Assembly (NCBI RefSeq): GCF_023703085.1
Contig: NZ_JAMQJY010000001.1
Span: 992,001 to 1,056,000 of the forward strand
Length of the DNA stretch: 64,000 bases
Source: Alkalicoccobacillus plakortidis
Lineage (GTDB): Bacteria; Bacillota; Bacilli; Bacillales; Bacillaceae_D
Direction: 5' to 3'
Shown: positions 39,212 to 55,184 of the stretch, one piece after another
How the letters are laid out: each line of letters starts with the position of its first letter
How positions within the stretch are numbered: position 1 is the first letter of the stretch
Program-made: the position numbers and the translations under genes
The notes under the pieces: generated by a model
Database searches by the model: none
Seen by the model: the letters and a program-made list of their open reading frames with translations, nothing else
Told to the model about the DNA's origin: nothing

Positions 39212-40355
39212 TTAGTTATTTCCAAGCTTCCAGGTCATCGCAATATTTCGCGATAGTTCTTCAAGGTAAACTAAACCATTTGTCATGGCGTCCTCAAGTG
39301 GTATCGCTCCTGGTACAAGTGAATATGCAGCATCTATCCCATGTTTGTAGATCACTTGATGTTCTTTACCAAGCTGTCCTGCAACCGCAATAGTTGGTAC
39401 TCCAAGCCTTCTTCGCTGCTTTAGCTACACCAATTGGCGTTTTACCGAAAATCGATTGATGATCAAGTCTTCCCTCTCCTGTTATCACAAGATCGGCTCC
39501 CGTTACTTTCGCTTCGAAATTTGTCAGCTCAAGTACCAATGTTATACCTGAAGCTAATCTCGGATTAAGGAAGGCTAATAATCCCGCACCTAGCCCTCCA
39601 GCTGCTCCTGCACCAGGTGTATCTCGAATCTCAATTCCAAGCTGTCTCTCCACAACTGCTGCATAATGTGTAAGACCACTTTCTAGTTTCTCTCTAATTT
39701 CAAGAGTTGTTGCTCCTTTTTGTGGTCCATAAATAGCAGTCGCTCCATTTTCACCAAGCAATGGATTGTCAACATCAGTTGCCACTTCAATGGATACTCC
39801 TGCTAGAAGCGGGTTCAATCCATCAGTTTGAATAGTAGTTAACGTATGTAAAGACCCTCCCCCGAAGGATATCTCCTGATTAGCAGAATCAAGTAGTTTT
39901 ACACCTAAGGCTTGTGCCATACCTGCACCACCGTCGTTAGTAGAGCTTCCTCCTAATCCAAGAATAATCCTTTTTGCTCCCTCTTGAAGGGCATTTGCGA
40001 TTAACTCGCCTGTTCCATATGTAGTGGTGATAAGTGGATTACGCTGATCTAATGGCACGTGATGAAGACCTGATGCTGAAGCCATTTCAATGACAGCAAC
40101 GCCATCTTCCTTTGACAATGCATAGACAGCCTCCACCTGATTTCCAAGTGGGCCAGTTACCGTTACATGTTTCAGCTTTCCTTGCAGTGCATCAGCTAAT
40201 GATTCAACAGTGCCTTCTCCACCATCCGCCATGGGGATTTTGAGATACTCAGCATCCGGGAAAATCTGCTTAAATCCATTTTCAATTGCTGTTGCAGCCT
40301 CCATAGCTGAAAAACTTTCTTTAAATGAATCTGGAGCAATGACAATTTTTCTCAT
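39212..40355 (-). CDS. Glycerate kinase, frameshifted as sequenced
   Basis: A GlxK/GarK-family kinase making 2- or 3-phosphoglycerate from D-glycerate. IVIAPDSFKES, MADGGEGTVE, GLGGSSTNDGGAGM and VITGEGRLDHQSIFGKTP are signatures. As written the frame derails at CCAAGC 39402-39407; dropping one base restores AAKKAGVPTIAVAGQLG and a normal C-terminus ending WKLGNN at 39212, about 380 residues. ATG 40355 follows GAGAGG. It lies in one direction with the GntR regulator and opposite the tartrate/malate dehydrogenase. Confidence 0.92.
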
Positions 40356-40378
40356 GATAAACATCCTCTCGAATACTA

Positions 40379-41053
40379 CTAAGTCTGACTTAATAACATT
40401 AACAAATGATCTAAATCACTCTGCAAATGCCTAAACATCGCATCAGCTGCTTTTTGTTTATCCTGTGCCTTTATGTACTTAAATACTTCTTGATGCTGTT
40501 CTAAAATTACTTTAGCTCGATTTAACCCAGTCAAATTATACACTCTAAATAAATAGATTAGAGAGTGAAGATCATCGATTTGTTTTTGCAGACGAGAATT
40601 CTCACAATATGTAACTAGCTTTAAATGAAATGTTTCATTTAAATTAATTAAATCCTCTGCCGTGTTTTCCTTTTGAATCGCAACAGCGGTTTCCTGAAGT
40701 AATTGTTCTAGCTCACCTATCTGTTGATCATTTGCACGTTCTGTTGTTAAAGCGACGGCAAACGGTTCAAGTGCCTGTCTGCATTGATAGATTTCTCTAA
40801 CATCTTTATGAGTGGGTTGGTAGACCCGGACCTTGGATTTATCATCAACAATTAACAAACCCTCACGCTCTAGTACACGTATTGCTTCTCTAACTGGACT
40901 TTTACTTACATTAAACGACTTAGCCAGCTGTGTTTCATTAATCCGGTCACCTGGTTTGAATTCACCTGAGAAAATCATCTGCTTAATTGAATGATAAAAT
41001 TGTTCATAATAAGGAATTGGTTTCTGTATAGAATGGTCTGGCAACTGTATCAA
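40379..41053 (-). CDS. GntR/FadR-family transcription regulator
   Basis: 224 residues. The winged helix (NETQLAKSFNVSKSPVREAI) is followed by an FCD ligand domain with metal-binding Asp/His residues (ETFHLKLVTYC, EQHQEVFKYIKA). The start is TTG: 41053 lies only three bases after AGGAGG, 41044 twelve bases after it, so the exact start is open. It probably controls the adjoining glycerate kinase and dehydrogenase genes; a palindrome before the dehydrogenase is the candidate operator. Confidence 0.88.
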   Translation of the reverse strand: MIQLPDHSIQKPIPYYEQFYHSIKQMIFSGEFKPGDRINETQLAKSFNVSKSPVREAIRVLEREGLLIVDDKSKVRVYQPTHKDVREIYQCRQALEPFAVALTTERANDQQIGELEQLLQETAVAIQKENTAEDLINLNETFHLKLVTYCENSRLQKQIDDLHSLIYLFRVYNLTGLNRAKVILEQHQEVFKYIKAQDKQKAADAMFRHLQSDLDHLLMLLSQT

Positions 41054-41207
41054 TTCCCTCCTAAAATAAAATGTAAGATAACGCTTTCTTGAAAATTGCT
41101 AGGATATCATGTACTCTATAATTGCACCAAATGTTTACCATTCAATCATACCTAAACAAAGAAACATGTACAAGAATCTGACCAAATGATTTACTATTAA
41201 GTTAAAC

Positions 41208-41222
41208 AGTCGACTGTCGACT
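41208..41222 (+). promoter_or_regulatory. Palindromic candidate operator of the GntR regulator
   Basis: AGTCGACTGTCGACT is a perfect palindrome about a central base, placed about 25 bp before the dehydrogenase start. Size and symmetry suit an FCD-GntR dimer. Confidence 0.6.
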
Positions 41223-41246
41223 AATATTTAAAAGGAGTGAATGAGC

Positions 41247-42307
41247 ATGAAAAATTTAAAAATAGCCTCTATTCCTGGGGATGGCGTTGGACGTGAGGTA
41301 GTACCTGCTGGCGAGCAAATCCTACATACAATCGCCGATCTCCATGGTGGTTTAGCATTTGAATTTACCCAGTTCCCTTGGAGCTGCAACTATTATCTTG
41401 AGCATGGTTCAATGATGCCAGAAGATGGACTCGATCAGCTTAAACCATTTGATGCAATCTTTTTAGGGGCAGTTGGTGACCTTAATCTTGTTCCTGATCA
41501 CGTCTCATTGTGGGGGCTTTTAATAAAAATCCGAAGAGAATTTGAACAATCGATTAATATGCGTCCGGCAAAACGATTAAAAGGGGTAACCTCTCCTTTA
41601 GCCAACCCCAAAGACTTTGATTTGTTAGTTGTCAGAGAGAATAGCGAGGGTGAATATAGCTCTATTGGTGGAAAAATTCATCAGGGTGAAGATGAAGTAG
41701 CGATTCAAAACGCTGTTTTCTCTCGTAAAGCGACCGAACGTGCCATGCGCTTTGCATTTGAATTAGCAGGGAAACGCCGCCAACACGTCACAAGCGCAAC
41801 TAAATCAAATGGCATTGTGTACTCCATGCCATTCTGGGATGATGTTTTTAAAGAGGTTTCAAAGGATTATCCTTCCATCCAAACAGACTCCAGCATATTG
41901 ATGCGCTAGCTGCTTTTTTTGTTACACAACCAGAACGGTTTGATGTGATTGTAGCCAGTAACTTATTTGGTGACATTTTAACAGATGTTGGCGCTGCTAT
42001 TATGGGAAGCATCGGTATAGCTCAAGCTGCAAATATTAATGTAAATGGTAAGTACCCTTCCATGTTTGAGCCCGTGCATGGTTCAGCCCCAGATATCGTT
42101 GGTAAGGGACTAGCCAACCCAATTGGTCAGATTTGGACTGCGAAAATGATGCTTGATCATTTTGGGGAGGTAGAGCTTGGAGCTAAATTATTAGATGTAA
42201 TTGAGGAAACGACAACTGCCGGAATGATGACTCCAGATATAGGTGGTCATCATTCAACTATAGAGGTCACAAATGAGATTGTTCGTCGATTAAAGTCTCT
42301 AACATAA
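41247..42307 (+). CDS. Tartrate/D-malate dehydrogenase family, frameshifted as sequenced
   Basis: A decarboxylating dehydrogenase of the isopropylmalate family, about 353 residues. IPGDGVGREV, RPAKRLKGVTSPL, VVRENSEGEYSSIGG, ASNLFGDILTDVGAA and FEPVHGSAPDI fit the tartrate/D-malate branch. The frame fails beside CCAGC at 41890-41894, where one base seems missing; restoring it gives QHIDALAAFFVTQPERFDV. ATG 41247 is nine bases after AAAGGAG. Tartrate dehydrogenases can yield D-glycerate, which the neighbouring kinase would use. Confidence 0.88.
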
Positions 42308-42308
42308 C

Positions 42309-42347
42309 AAAAAGCCATTCGCTTATTTGAGGCGAATGGCTTTTTTA
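42309..42347. terminator. Bidirectional terminator
   Basis: AAAAGCCATTCGC pairs with GCGAATGGCTTTT, flanked by A and T runs. Confidence 0.92.
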
Positions 42348-42348
42348 T

Positions 42349-43755
42349 TTATTTATCTGATTCTCTCTCTTCTACCCACGTATCTGCTCCCTTTAGACCA
42401 GGAATATTCTTTTGATAGAATACAGGGTCTTTACCTGCTTTTCGTTGTTGTTGATAATCTTTTATAGCAGCAAAGGCCACTTTACTAATGAGAAGTATAA
42501 CAACTAAGTTGACGGCCGCAGTTACAGCCATAAAGACATCCGCTAGACCCCATGCTAAACCAATCTCAATATACGATCCTACAATGATCATTACAACCAC
42601 TGCTAATCGATAAACTTGAAGCCAAACAGTTCCATTTTTAATGAATTGGATATTAGATTCTCCATAATAGTAATTACCAATTAATGAACTGAAAGCAAAA
42701 AAGAATATTGCTATAGCTACAAATCCAACAGCCCAGCTACCTAAATGCTCACTTAATGAAGCTTGTGTTAAAGCAACCCCATTTTCAGCCCCATTTTTAT
42801 AGACGTCTGATAAAAGAATAGCAAATGCTGTTGCCGAACAGATAATGATAGTATCAAAGAAAACACCTAAAGATTGGACTAATCCTTGTTTTACTGGATG
42901 ACTAACATGTGCCGCTGCTGCTGCATGAGGTACACTACCCATACCTGCTTCATTGGAAAATAACCCACGACGAGCACCTTCAACTAACGCACCTATCAAT
43001 ATACCTACACCTGCTTCTCTAAAGCCAAAAGCTTCTGTTACAATTAATCCTAATACTGAAGGAACCAATGTAAAATTTGTAAATACAACAAACCCAACAA
43101 CCGCAACGTAGAAAATCGCCATAACAGGAACAATAATCGACGTAATTTTAGAAATACGTTGTACTCCGCCAAAAATAATAACACCTGTTAATATAGCCAC
43201 AATTACGCCAACAATTAGTGGATTAAATTCAAAAGCTTCACCCAGTGCATTTGCAAGAGTATTCGCTTGAAGTGAGTTAAAGATAAGACCAAATGTAATC
43301 GAAATCAGTACTGCAAATAATACCGCAAGCCACTTTTTACCTAGCGCTGTTTGAATATAATAAGCTGGTCCTCCCCTAAAGTTATCTCCATCCTTCACCT
43401 TATAAATTTGTGCAAGCAAACTTTCAATTAATCCAGTTGCCATTCCTATAATAGCGACAACCCACATCCAAAAAACTGCACCTGGTCCACCGCCTGCAAT
43501 TGCCATTGCAACTCCTGCTATATTTGCTGCCCCAACTCTTGAAGCCGCACTAATAGAGAAAGCTTGGAATGCAGAAACCCCCTTCTCAGTCTCTGACTTT
43601 TCTGTTATAACCCTAAACATCTCAGGGAACATCCTAATTTGGATGAAATTTGTTTTGACAGTAAAATACAACCCTACTCCAACTAACAAAATAATTAATA
43701 TGTACGTATAAACGAAGCCATTTAATGTATCAATCCAATCAATTATCAAATCCAT
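42349..43755 (-). CDS. AGCS-family sodium:alanine/glycine symporter
   Basis: 468-residue polytopic membrane transporter that takes up alanine or glycine with sodium. AFSISAASRVGAANIAGVA, GGPGAVFWMW and GLFSNEAGMGSVPHAAAAA are the family signatures. AAGGAGGAAG precedes the ATG. It ends in a shared terminator. Substrate choice (alanine, glycine or glutamine as in AlsT) cannot be told. Confidence 0.92.
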   Translation of the reverse strand: MDLIIDWIDTLNGFVYTYILIILLVGVGLYFTVKTNFIQIRMFPEMFRVITEKSETEKGVSAFQAFSISAASRVGAANIAGVAMAIAGGGPGAVFWMWVVAIIGMATGLIESLLAQIYKVKDGDNFRGGPAYYIQTALGKKWLAVLFAVLISITFGLIFNSLQANTLANALGEAFEFNPLIVGVIVAILTGVIIFGGVQRISKITSIIVPVMAIFYVAVVGFVVFTNFTLVPSVLGLIVTEAFGFREAGVGILIGALVEGARRGLFSNEAGMGSVPHAAAAAHVSHPVKQGLVQSLGVFFDTIIICSATAFAILLSDVYKNGAENGVALTQASLSEHLGSWAVGFVAIAIFFFAFSSLIGNYYYGESNIQFIKNGTVWLQVYRLAVVVMIIVGSYIEIGLAWGLADVFMAVTAAVNLVVILLISKVAFAAIKDYQQQRKAGKDPVFYQKNIPGLKGADTWVEERESDK

Positions 43756-43899
43756 CTTTCTTCCTCCTTCTACGATGAATTTTCATCATACACCTATACT
43801 CTTATTCTAAGCAATTGATGTAAAAAATAACCACAAAAAAGAGAACGCTTTTATTCGCTCTCTTTGTGTTTTAAATCGCTAATTAACCTATCTATATTA

Positions 43900-44997
43900 C
43901 TACTCTAGACCTAATTCTGATTCCAGAAGCTTTTTATTTGCTAATATGGTTGTGTCTTTTGGACGATATTGCCTGGCAAGTTCATTTTTTTCGTATGATT
44001 TTTGTTTATCACCTGTGCGATAGTAGCAAACACAAAGCTGAAGATTAGGATACCATGTGGAATAGGCCGGATAACTGAAACTCCATTGATTTGGGTCTGG
44101 CTTTAAATCTGCTGAGAGTTCATACCAGAAGATTGCATCCAAATAAAATTCTCTCGTTTGATAGTTATAACCGATTCTAGAGCATGCTTCTGGTCTAGGC
44201 GAACGCGTGTAATAAAAAGACTGAAATAGCGCCTTTAATTCTTCTTCCGGTTTTTGAAGAGCGCGATAACAATCCGCTTTTCCAATACACGCATGGAATG
44301 TATCTTCAATCCACCCGTCACCTTTTTCTATGTGCAAATTATATTGTTCAATTGACTTTTCATATTTCCCTTTTTCTCTTAGTTCATTTCCATAATAGAA
44401 ATAGTCCCTAGCTGTAAATTCTTCTCCATCTTCTTCTTTTTGTTGAAAGATGGAGTAAATGACCCCTATATTACTACTAACTTTTTCAGGCGTGTATTCT
44501 TTTTTATGTGTAATGGAAATATCAGAATTAATGATGGTCCCAAATACATTAAGGTATTCATGGGCATCGCCACCCCACAAAAAATTCTTTGATCTTTTGA
44601 CAAGTCGATTCCTTCTATATCTAAGCGCTACATTTCCATCCTCATCAACACCATTATCATAATACATCGAGACAGAATCAACGGATGGATCAAGAGTTTC
44701 TTTTAACTTAAGTAGCTTCTCTTGATCTTCTTCGAGAAGCACATCATCAGCATCCAAATAGAGAATATATTCTTTTGTTGCATGTTTAAAGGCTTCATTT
44801 CTTGCTGCAGCATAGCTGTTCGTCCATTTATAGAAAAAAACACGATCCGTATACGTACGAGCCAAATCTTCTGTCCCATCCGTTGAACCTGTATCTAAAA
44901 TATTTATTTCATCTACAATATGCTTAACTGTATCAAGACAACGACCTAATAGCTTTTCTTCATTTTTAACAATCATACATAAACTAATCGTAATCAA
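43900..44997 (-). CDS. Family 2 glycosyltransferase with TPR-like tail
   Basis: About 365 residues. The N-terminal GT-A domain has SLCMIVKNEEKLLGRCLDT, DTGSTDGTED and the DXD motif in YLDADDVLL. The C-terminal half holds TPR-like helices (ARDYFYYGNELREKGKYEKS, KADCYRAL). This is the layout of SunS-type and spore-surface glycosyltransferases. TTG 44997 is preferred, nine bases after GGAG; GTG 45003 is too close to it. It lies just downstream of the giant collagen gene, so modification of collagen threonines is a reasonable guess. Confidence 0.85.
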   Translation of the reverse strand: MITISLCMIVKNEEKLLGRCLDTVKHIVDEINILDTGSTDGTEDLARTYTDRVFFYKWTNSYAAARNEAFKHATKEYILYLDADDVLLEEDQEKLLKLKETLDPSVDSVSMYYDNGVDEDGNVALRYRRNRLVKRSKNFLWGGDAHEYLNVFGTIINSDISITHKKEYTPEKVSSNIGVIYSIFQQKEEDGEEFTARDYFYYGNELREKGKYEKSIEQYNLHIEKGDGWIEDTFHACIGKADCYRALQKPEEELKALFQSFYYTRSPRPEACSRIGYNYQTREFYLDAIFWYELSADLKPDPNQWSFSYPAYSTWYPNLQLCVCYYRTGDKQKSYEKNELARQYRPKDTTILANKKLLESELGLE

Positions 44998-45065
44998 ATT
45001 CACTCACTCCATTCTAAAATCTCACCTTCTATCTGTATACTATGAAAGTGAAGGCTCTTCGTGAG

Positions 45066-45100
45066 AAAAAAACAGCCTCTCTAGAAAGAGAAGCTGTTTT
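45066..45100 (-). terminator. Terminator after the first collagen gene
   Basis: AAAACAGCCTCT and AGAGAAGCTGTTTT form an imperfect stem; on the minus strand T residues follow. Confidence 0.75.
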
Positions 45101-45108
45101 CCGAATCA

Positions 45109-49704
<4,596 letters not shown>

Positions 49705-49845
49705 TTATACGTATTCGAAAATCGTTTTAGCGAATTACTGTTTACCTACTTCAAACAAATAAAAACACTTGTCCAATCTTAATTAATGCAAGTTGTAGTA
49801 ATGCATTCATCATCTAAATAAAAAATTAAAACACACCCATACATC

Positions 49846-49879
49846 CCAAAAAATGCCTAAATCTAATGATTTAGGCATT
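49846..49879 (-). terminator. Terminator after the second collagen gene
   Basis: AATGCCTAAATC (49852-49863) pairs perfectly with GATTTAGGCATT (49868-49879), with T residues on the minus strand. Confidence 0.88.
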
Positions 49880-49903
49880 CATAAGTTACTATATATTCCC
49901 TGT

Positions 49904-51869
<1,966 letters not shown>

Positions 51870-51912
51870 TTTTAACCCCCTTAGCTTCTTCTCCTTAAAT
51901 TAGGAGCTTTTC

Positions 51913-51921
51913 TATTCTATG
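51913..51921 (-). promoter_or_regulatory. Candidate sigma-K -10 element
   Basis: CATAGAATA on the minus strand matches the CATANNNTA -10 of mother-cell sigma-K promoters, about 45 bp before the second collagen gene. No convincing -35 was seen, so this is tentative. Confidence 0.3.
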
Positions 51922-51995
51922 ATTTCATTAAGAATAGGAAGCTTCGTTAGCCTATAAATGAATTAAATAGATATTTTCATTATTATTTTATAGCA

Positions 51996-53681
51996 TTAAT
52001 GATGAATAATTGGTTCCTCTTCTAATACCGTATCAAGATTTATCTCGCTTTTTTGAATTCTTGAAGAAGAGATACATTCCTTTAAATACATTGTGCTTGT
52101 ATCCAGAATATCTCTTCTCCTTGCTCCGTCTGTAAACGCTCCTCTAGGTCCATACGACCGGATCCAATAATCAAAGCCTGTCAATAGAGATGATAAAAGC
52201 TCTTCTTGGTTGTTCTTCACAAAACTCATACTCTCAATATGAAGAGGTGCCGTCACTTGATATCCTTGTTCCAAAATCTTTATATGAGTCATACCTAAAT
52301 GTTGAAAAAATGGCTGATTTAACATAGATAAAACAGATCGTTTCATAGCAAAGGGAGGAATTAACAATGAAGAATTTTGAATAGAGTGATTACCTGCTGT
52401 AACATTTAATAATTTATTTCCAATATGAATCAGTTCCGTTTGCTCAATAGCTTGAAGATAACTCGATTGATCGTTTAAACATACATCAATTTTTATCTCT
52501 TCAATTTCACGAAAAAACATTTTAATCGAATTTGGATCTAATGGGATATCAGCCGTGTGAAAAAAAAGACTATTTCCTTGAGCAATCTGACTTCCAAGAT
52601 AAAAAACGTTACCTAATGAATACGTTTGATCAACGGATATACATGGAATCGCAAGCTCTTGGAAAATCTTACATGCACTCGTGTTCTCGTTATATAAAAT
52701 TGGAATAAACTCTGCATTGAAAGATTGAAACTGTTCATACAGCTTGATGACATCTATTCCGTTAGGTATAAAAATAATGACACTTCGTTCTTTCGCTTGA
52801 GAAAGAGCTTGCCACTTTAAACGAAATGAATAAGATAACGGCTTAATAAAGGATTGATTTGGATAATGCAAAGTTGGACCATACGTATCGAATAAATAAT
52901 CAAAAGCCTCTAACGAATCTCCATGCATACGCTGCATAGCTTCTCCCATGATTTCTCCAGGCTTTGGAATATGATTCGCACGCCTTTTATTTACAGCTAA
53001 TACATCGATAGAATGAGGAATTGAGAATTGAAGCCCTTTATCGATTGCAATTGAATGAGCCAGAACCGGATTTGCCAAAGCTGTTTTGCCTATGGCTATT
53101 AGAGCTTTATGACTAAATGCATGTGGAATGGTTAAAACGTTCTCTGCACGTATTTCATTTTTCTTTTGAATCGCATTCAAAAAATAACGTGCTAATGAAA
53201 TAGTATCTGCACTCTTTACCTTCGTAATCCAATCTATTGAATTGATACTAACATCTTTTCCGTTTTCTATGTCCTGAATAAAGGGTAAATAATCCTCTGC
53301 TTTTATCACAATATCGGCATCTGTAAATAAGTAAATATCAGCATTCGATTGAAGTGCGCCTAACGCTCGACCAAGATCATTGCCTAAAGGATACGAATAA
53401 TGAATAACATGTGCTCCATGTTGTTTCGCAATTTGAGCAGTACGATCCTTCGCTCCATTCACAACTACGATGACTCGATCTGGTTTGAAACGATTTATTT
53501 CGGAAAGAACTCCAGATAAAGTGTCCGCTTCATTCATAGCTGGAATAATAACGTTTAATTTATATTTGGGATTTCTTATAATTTCTGATGTTGGTAATGT
53601 TACTGATGAACTCTTACCATGTAATCGATTTAAATAGGCCTCTTTATCGTGAATAACCCTAAATGAACTACTATTTCTCAA
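51996..53681 (-). CDS. Two-domain glycosyltransferase
   Basis: 561 residues. Residues about 40-280 are a family 2 glycosyltransferase (VIIPAMNEADTLSGVL, VVNGAKDRT, LFTDADIVI). Residues about 320-520 resemble a second nucleotide-sugar transferase-like fold (SVIIFIPNGIDVIKL, LGSQIAQGNSLFFHTADIP), less well recognised. The start is TTG 53681 behind GGAGGAGG. It lies directly upstream of the second collagen gene, so it may modify it; that link is inference. Confidence 0.8.
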   Translation of the reverse strand: MRNSSSFRVIHDKEAYLNRLHGKSSSVTLPTSEIIRNPKYKLNVIIPAMNEADTLSGVLSEINRFKPDRVIVVVNGAKDRTAQIAKQHGAHVIHYSYPLGNDLGRALGALQSNADIYLFTDADIVIKAEDYLPFIQDIENGKDVSINSIDWITKVKSADTISLARYFLNAIQKKNEIRAENVLTIPHAFSHKALIAIGKTALANPVLAHSIAIDKGLQFSIPHSIDVLAVNKRRANHIPKPGEIMGEAMQRMHGDSLEAFDYLFDTYGPTLHYPNQSFIKPLSYSFRLKWQALSQAKERSVIIFIPNGIDVIKLYEQFQSFNAEFIPILYNENTSACKIFQELAIPCISVDQTYSLGNVFYLGSQIAQGNSLFFHTADIPLDPNSIKMFFREIEEIKIDVCLNDQSSYLQAIEQTELIHIGNKLLNVTAGNHSIQNSSLLIPPFAMKRSVLSMLNQPFFQHLGMTHIKILEQGYQVTAPLHIESMSFVKNNQEELLSSLLTGFDYWIRSYGPRGAFTDGARRRDILDTSTMYLKECISSSRIQKSEINLDTVLEEEPIIHH

Positions 53682-53772
53682 CGATTCCTCCTCCTTCTGT
53701 ATGAATGATCTGCATGTTCCAATTCATTTGGACATATACACTATTAAATAACTACTTAAAGAGGTGAACCTA

Positions 53773-54216
53773 ATGGACAAAAAGCCAACTACTTTTCGGA
53801 CGAAGTTAACACCTGTTCAACTACAACAACGGCTTATCTATACGCAATCTGAATTAAACAAATACAAGGCTCAAGTAGAAAGATACCAAAATGATTATTA
53901 TTACAATATGATTGATGAACTGAAAGAGAAAGAAGAACAATGGATCCGAGAAAAAAATCAAATGGAAGAAATACTTGAAACAACAAATCAAACACTTAAA
54001 AATCTTAAAGTTGAAGTCAACAAACTCAGACAACAAGAAAAGGCAGATCAATCATCTGCCACAAAAATAGAACATGAACCCAATCAAGGTTTAAACCATA
54101 ATTCGGAAAGTTCAACTTCAAAAGAGATAACCATTAACAAAGATCATACGTCAGAAACTCAAACCAAAAATCAAGATTGGTTCCTCCGCTCTGTAAAAAA
54201 TAAAAAAGAGGACTAA
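53773..54216 (+). CDS. Small coiled-coil protein of unknown function
   Basis: 147 residues with no recognised family. Residues about 14-100 form a strong coiled coil (SELNKYKAQVERYQNDYYYN, EKEEQWIREKNQMEE, LKVEVNKLRQQEK). The tail is polar, rich in Ser, Thr, Asn and Lys. ATG 53773 follows GAGGTG. It runs opposite to its neighbours, and its end overlaps the converging epimerase by four bases. It may be a spore-coat or filament assembly protein, judged by location only. Confidence 0.7.
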   Translation: MDKKPTTFRTKLTPVQLQQRLIYTQSELNKYKAQVERYQNDYYYNMIDELKEKEEQWIREKNQMEEILETTNQTLKNLKVEVNKLRQQEKADQSSATKIEHEPNQGLNHNSESSTSKEITINKDHTSETQTKNQDWFLRSVKNKKED

Positions 54217-55172
54217 ATTTTTTGATATTTGTTTAGTATTTCATTAATCCCATCTACTAAACGAGTATCAGGTACGTATCTTAATAATTTCCTGGCTTTT
54301 TCAATATGTGGTACTCTTTTTTTCATATCTTCAAATCCAGATCCATACGCTTGCTCATAAGGGATGTATTTAATTTCTGATGAGGAGTTTGTAGCTGCTT
54401 TTATCGTTTCAGCCAATTCTCGAATCGTAATGGAATGATTAGACCCTATATTAATAATTTCCTGGTTCGTTTCTCTTTTTAATACCAAGGCTGTTGCTCT
54501 TGCTGTATCTTTTACAAAAGTGAAGCAACGGCTTTGGTTACCATCTCCAAATACTGGAATCGATCTATTTTCCATAGCCGCTTTGACAAAAATCGGGACA
54601 ACTCCTCCGTATATGGTATCTGTGGCTCTTGGACCGTATGCATTAAAATATCGTAGGATTGTTACTGGCAAGCCTTCTTTTCCATAAGCGAGACAAAGAT
54701 GTTCTTCCATTGATTTGGCTGTTGAATAACACCACCTATGGACATCAGTTGAGCCCAATAACCGATCCCCATCCTCTTTAAATGGATAGTTTTCACTTTT
54801 TCCATATACTTCTGAACTTGAAGCAAAGATCACTTTTTTCTGATAAGCTGATGCACTTTTCAGCACAACTGATGTCCCGTCTAAATTCCCTTTAATTACA
54901 TTTAATGGAGAATCCACACAATGCTTTACACCTAAAATAGCAGCCAGGTGAAAAATTACATCATTTGCTTTAATGAGTGGATCTACGGTACTGAAATGAG
55001 TACAATCACCCTCAACAAATTGAAAGTTCTCATTTTCATGCAGATGAGCGATATTAGATGGTTTTCCATTTGAAAAGTTATCAAGGACCGTCACTTTATG
55101 ACCGTCTTTCATCAATTCTTCACAAAGGTGGGAACCAATAAAACCTGCTCCACCTGTAACCAGAAGATTCAC
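54213..55172 (-). CDS. NAD-dependent nucleotide-sugar epimerase/dehydratase
   Basis: 319-residue extended SDR. Rossmann motif TGGAGFIGSH near the N-terminus, HLAAILGV, and the catalytic YSTAK (in RWCYSTAKSMEE). LRYFNAYGPR and FTFVKDTARA are typical of UDP-sugar 4-epimerases or dehydratases. The start is GTG 55172 behind GAGGTGAG. It follows the UDP-sugar dehydrogenase by 12 bp, so the two supply activated sugars together. Confidence 0.88.
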   Translation of the reverse strand: MNLLVTGGAGFIGSHLCEELMKDGHKVTVLDNFSNGKPSNIAHLHENENFQFVEGDCTHFSTVDPLIKANDVIFHLAAILGVKHCVDSPLNVIKGNLDGTSVVLKSASAYQKKVIFASSSEVYGKSENYPFKEDGDRLLGSTDVHRWCYSTAKSMEEHLCLAYGKEGLPVTILRYFNAYGPRATDTIYGGVVPIFVKAAMENRSIPVFGDGNQSRCFTFVKDTARATALVLKRETNQEIINIGSNHSITIRELAETIKAATNSSSEIKYIPYEQAYGSGFEDMKKRVPHIEKARKLLRYVPDTRLVDGINEILNKYQKI

Positions 55173-55184
55173 ACTCTCACCTCT

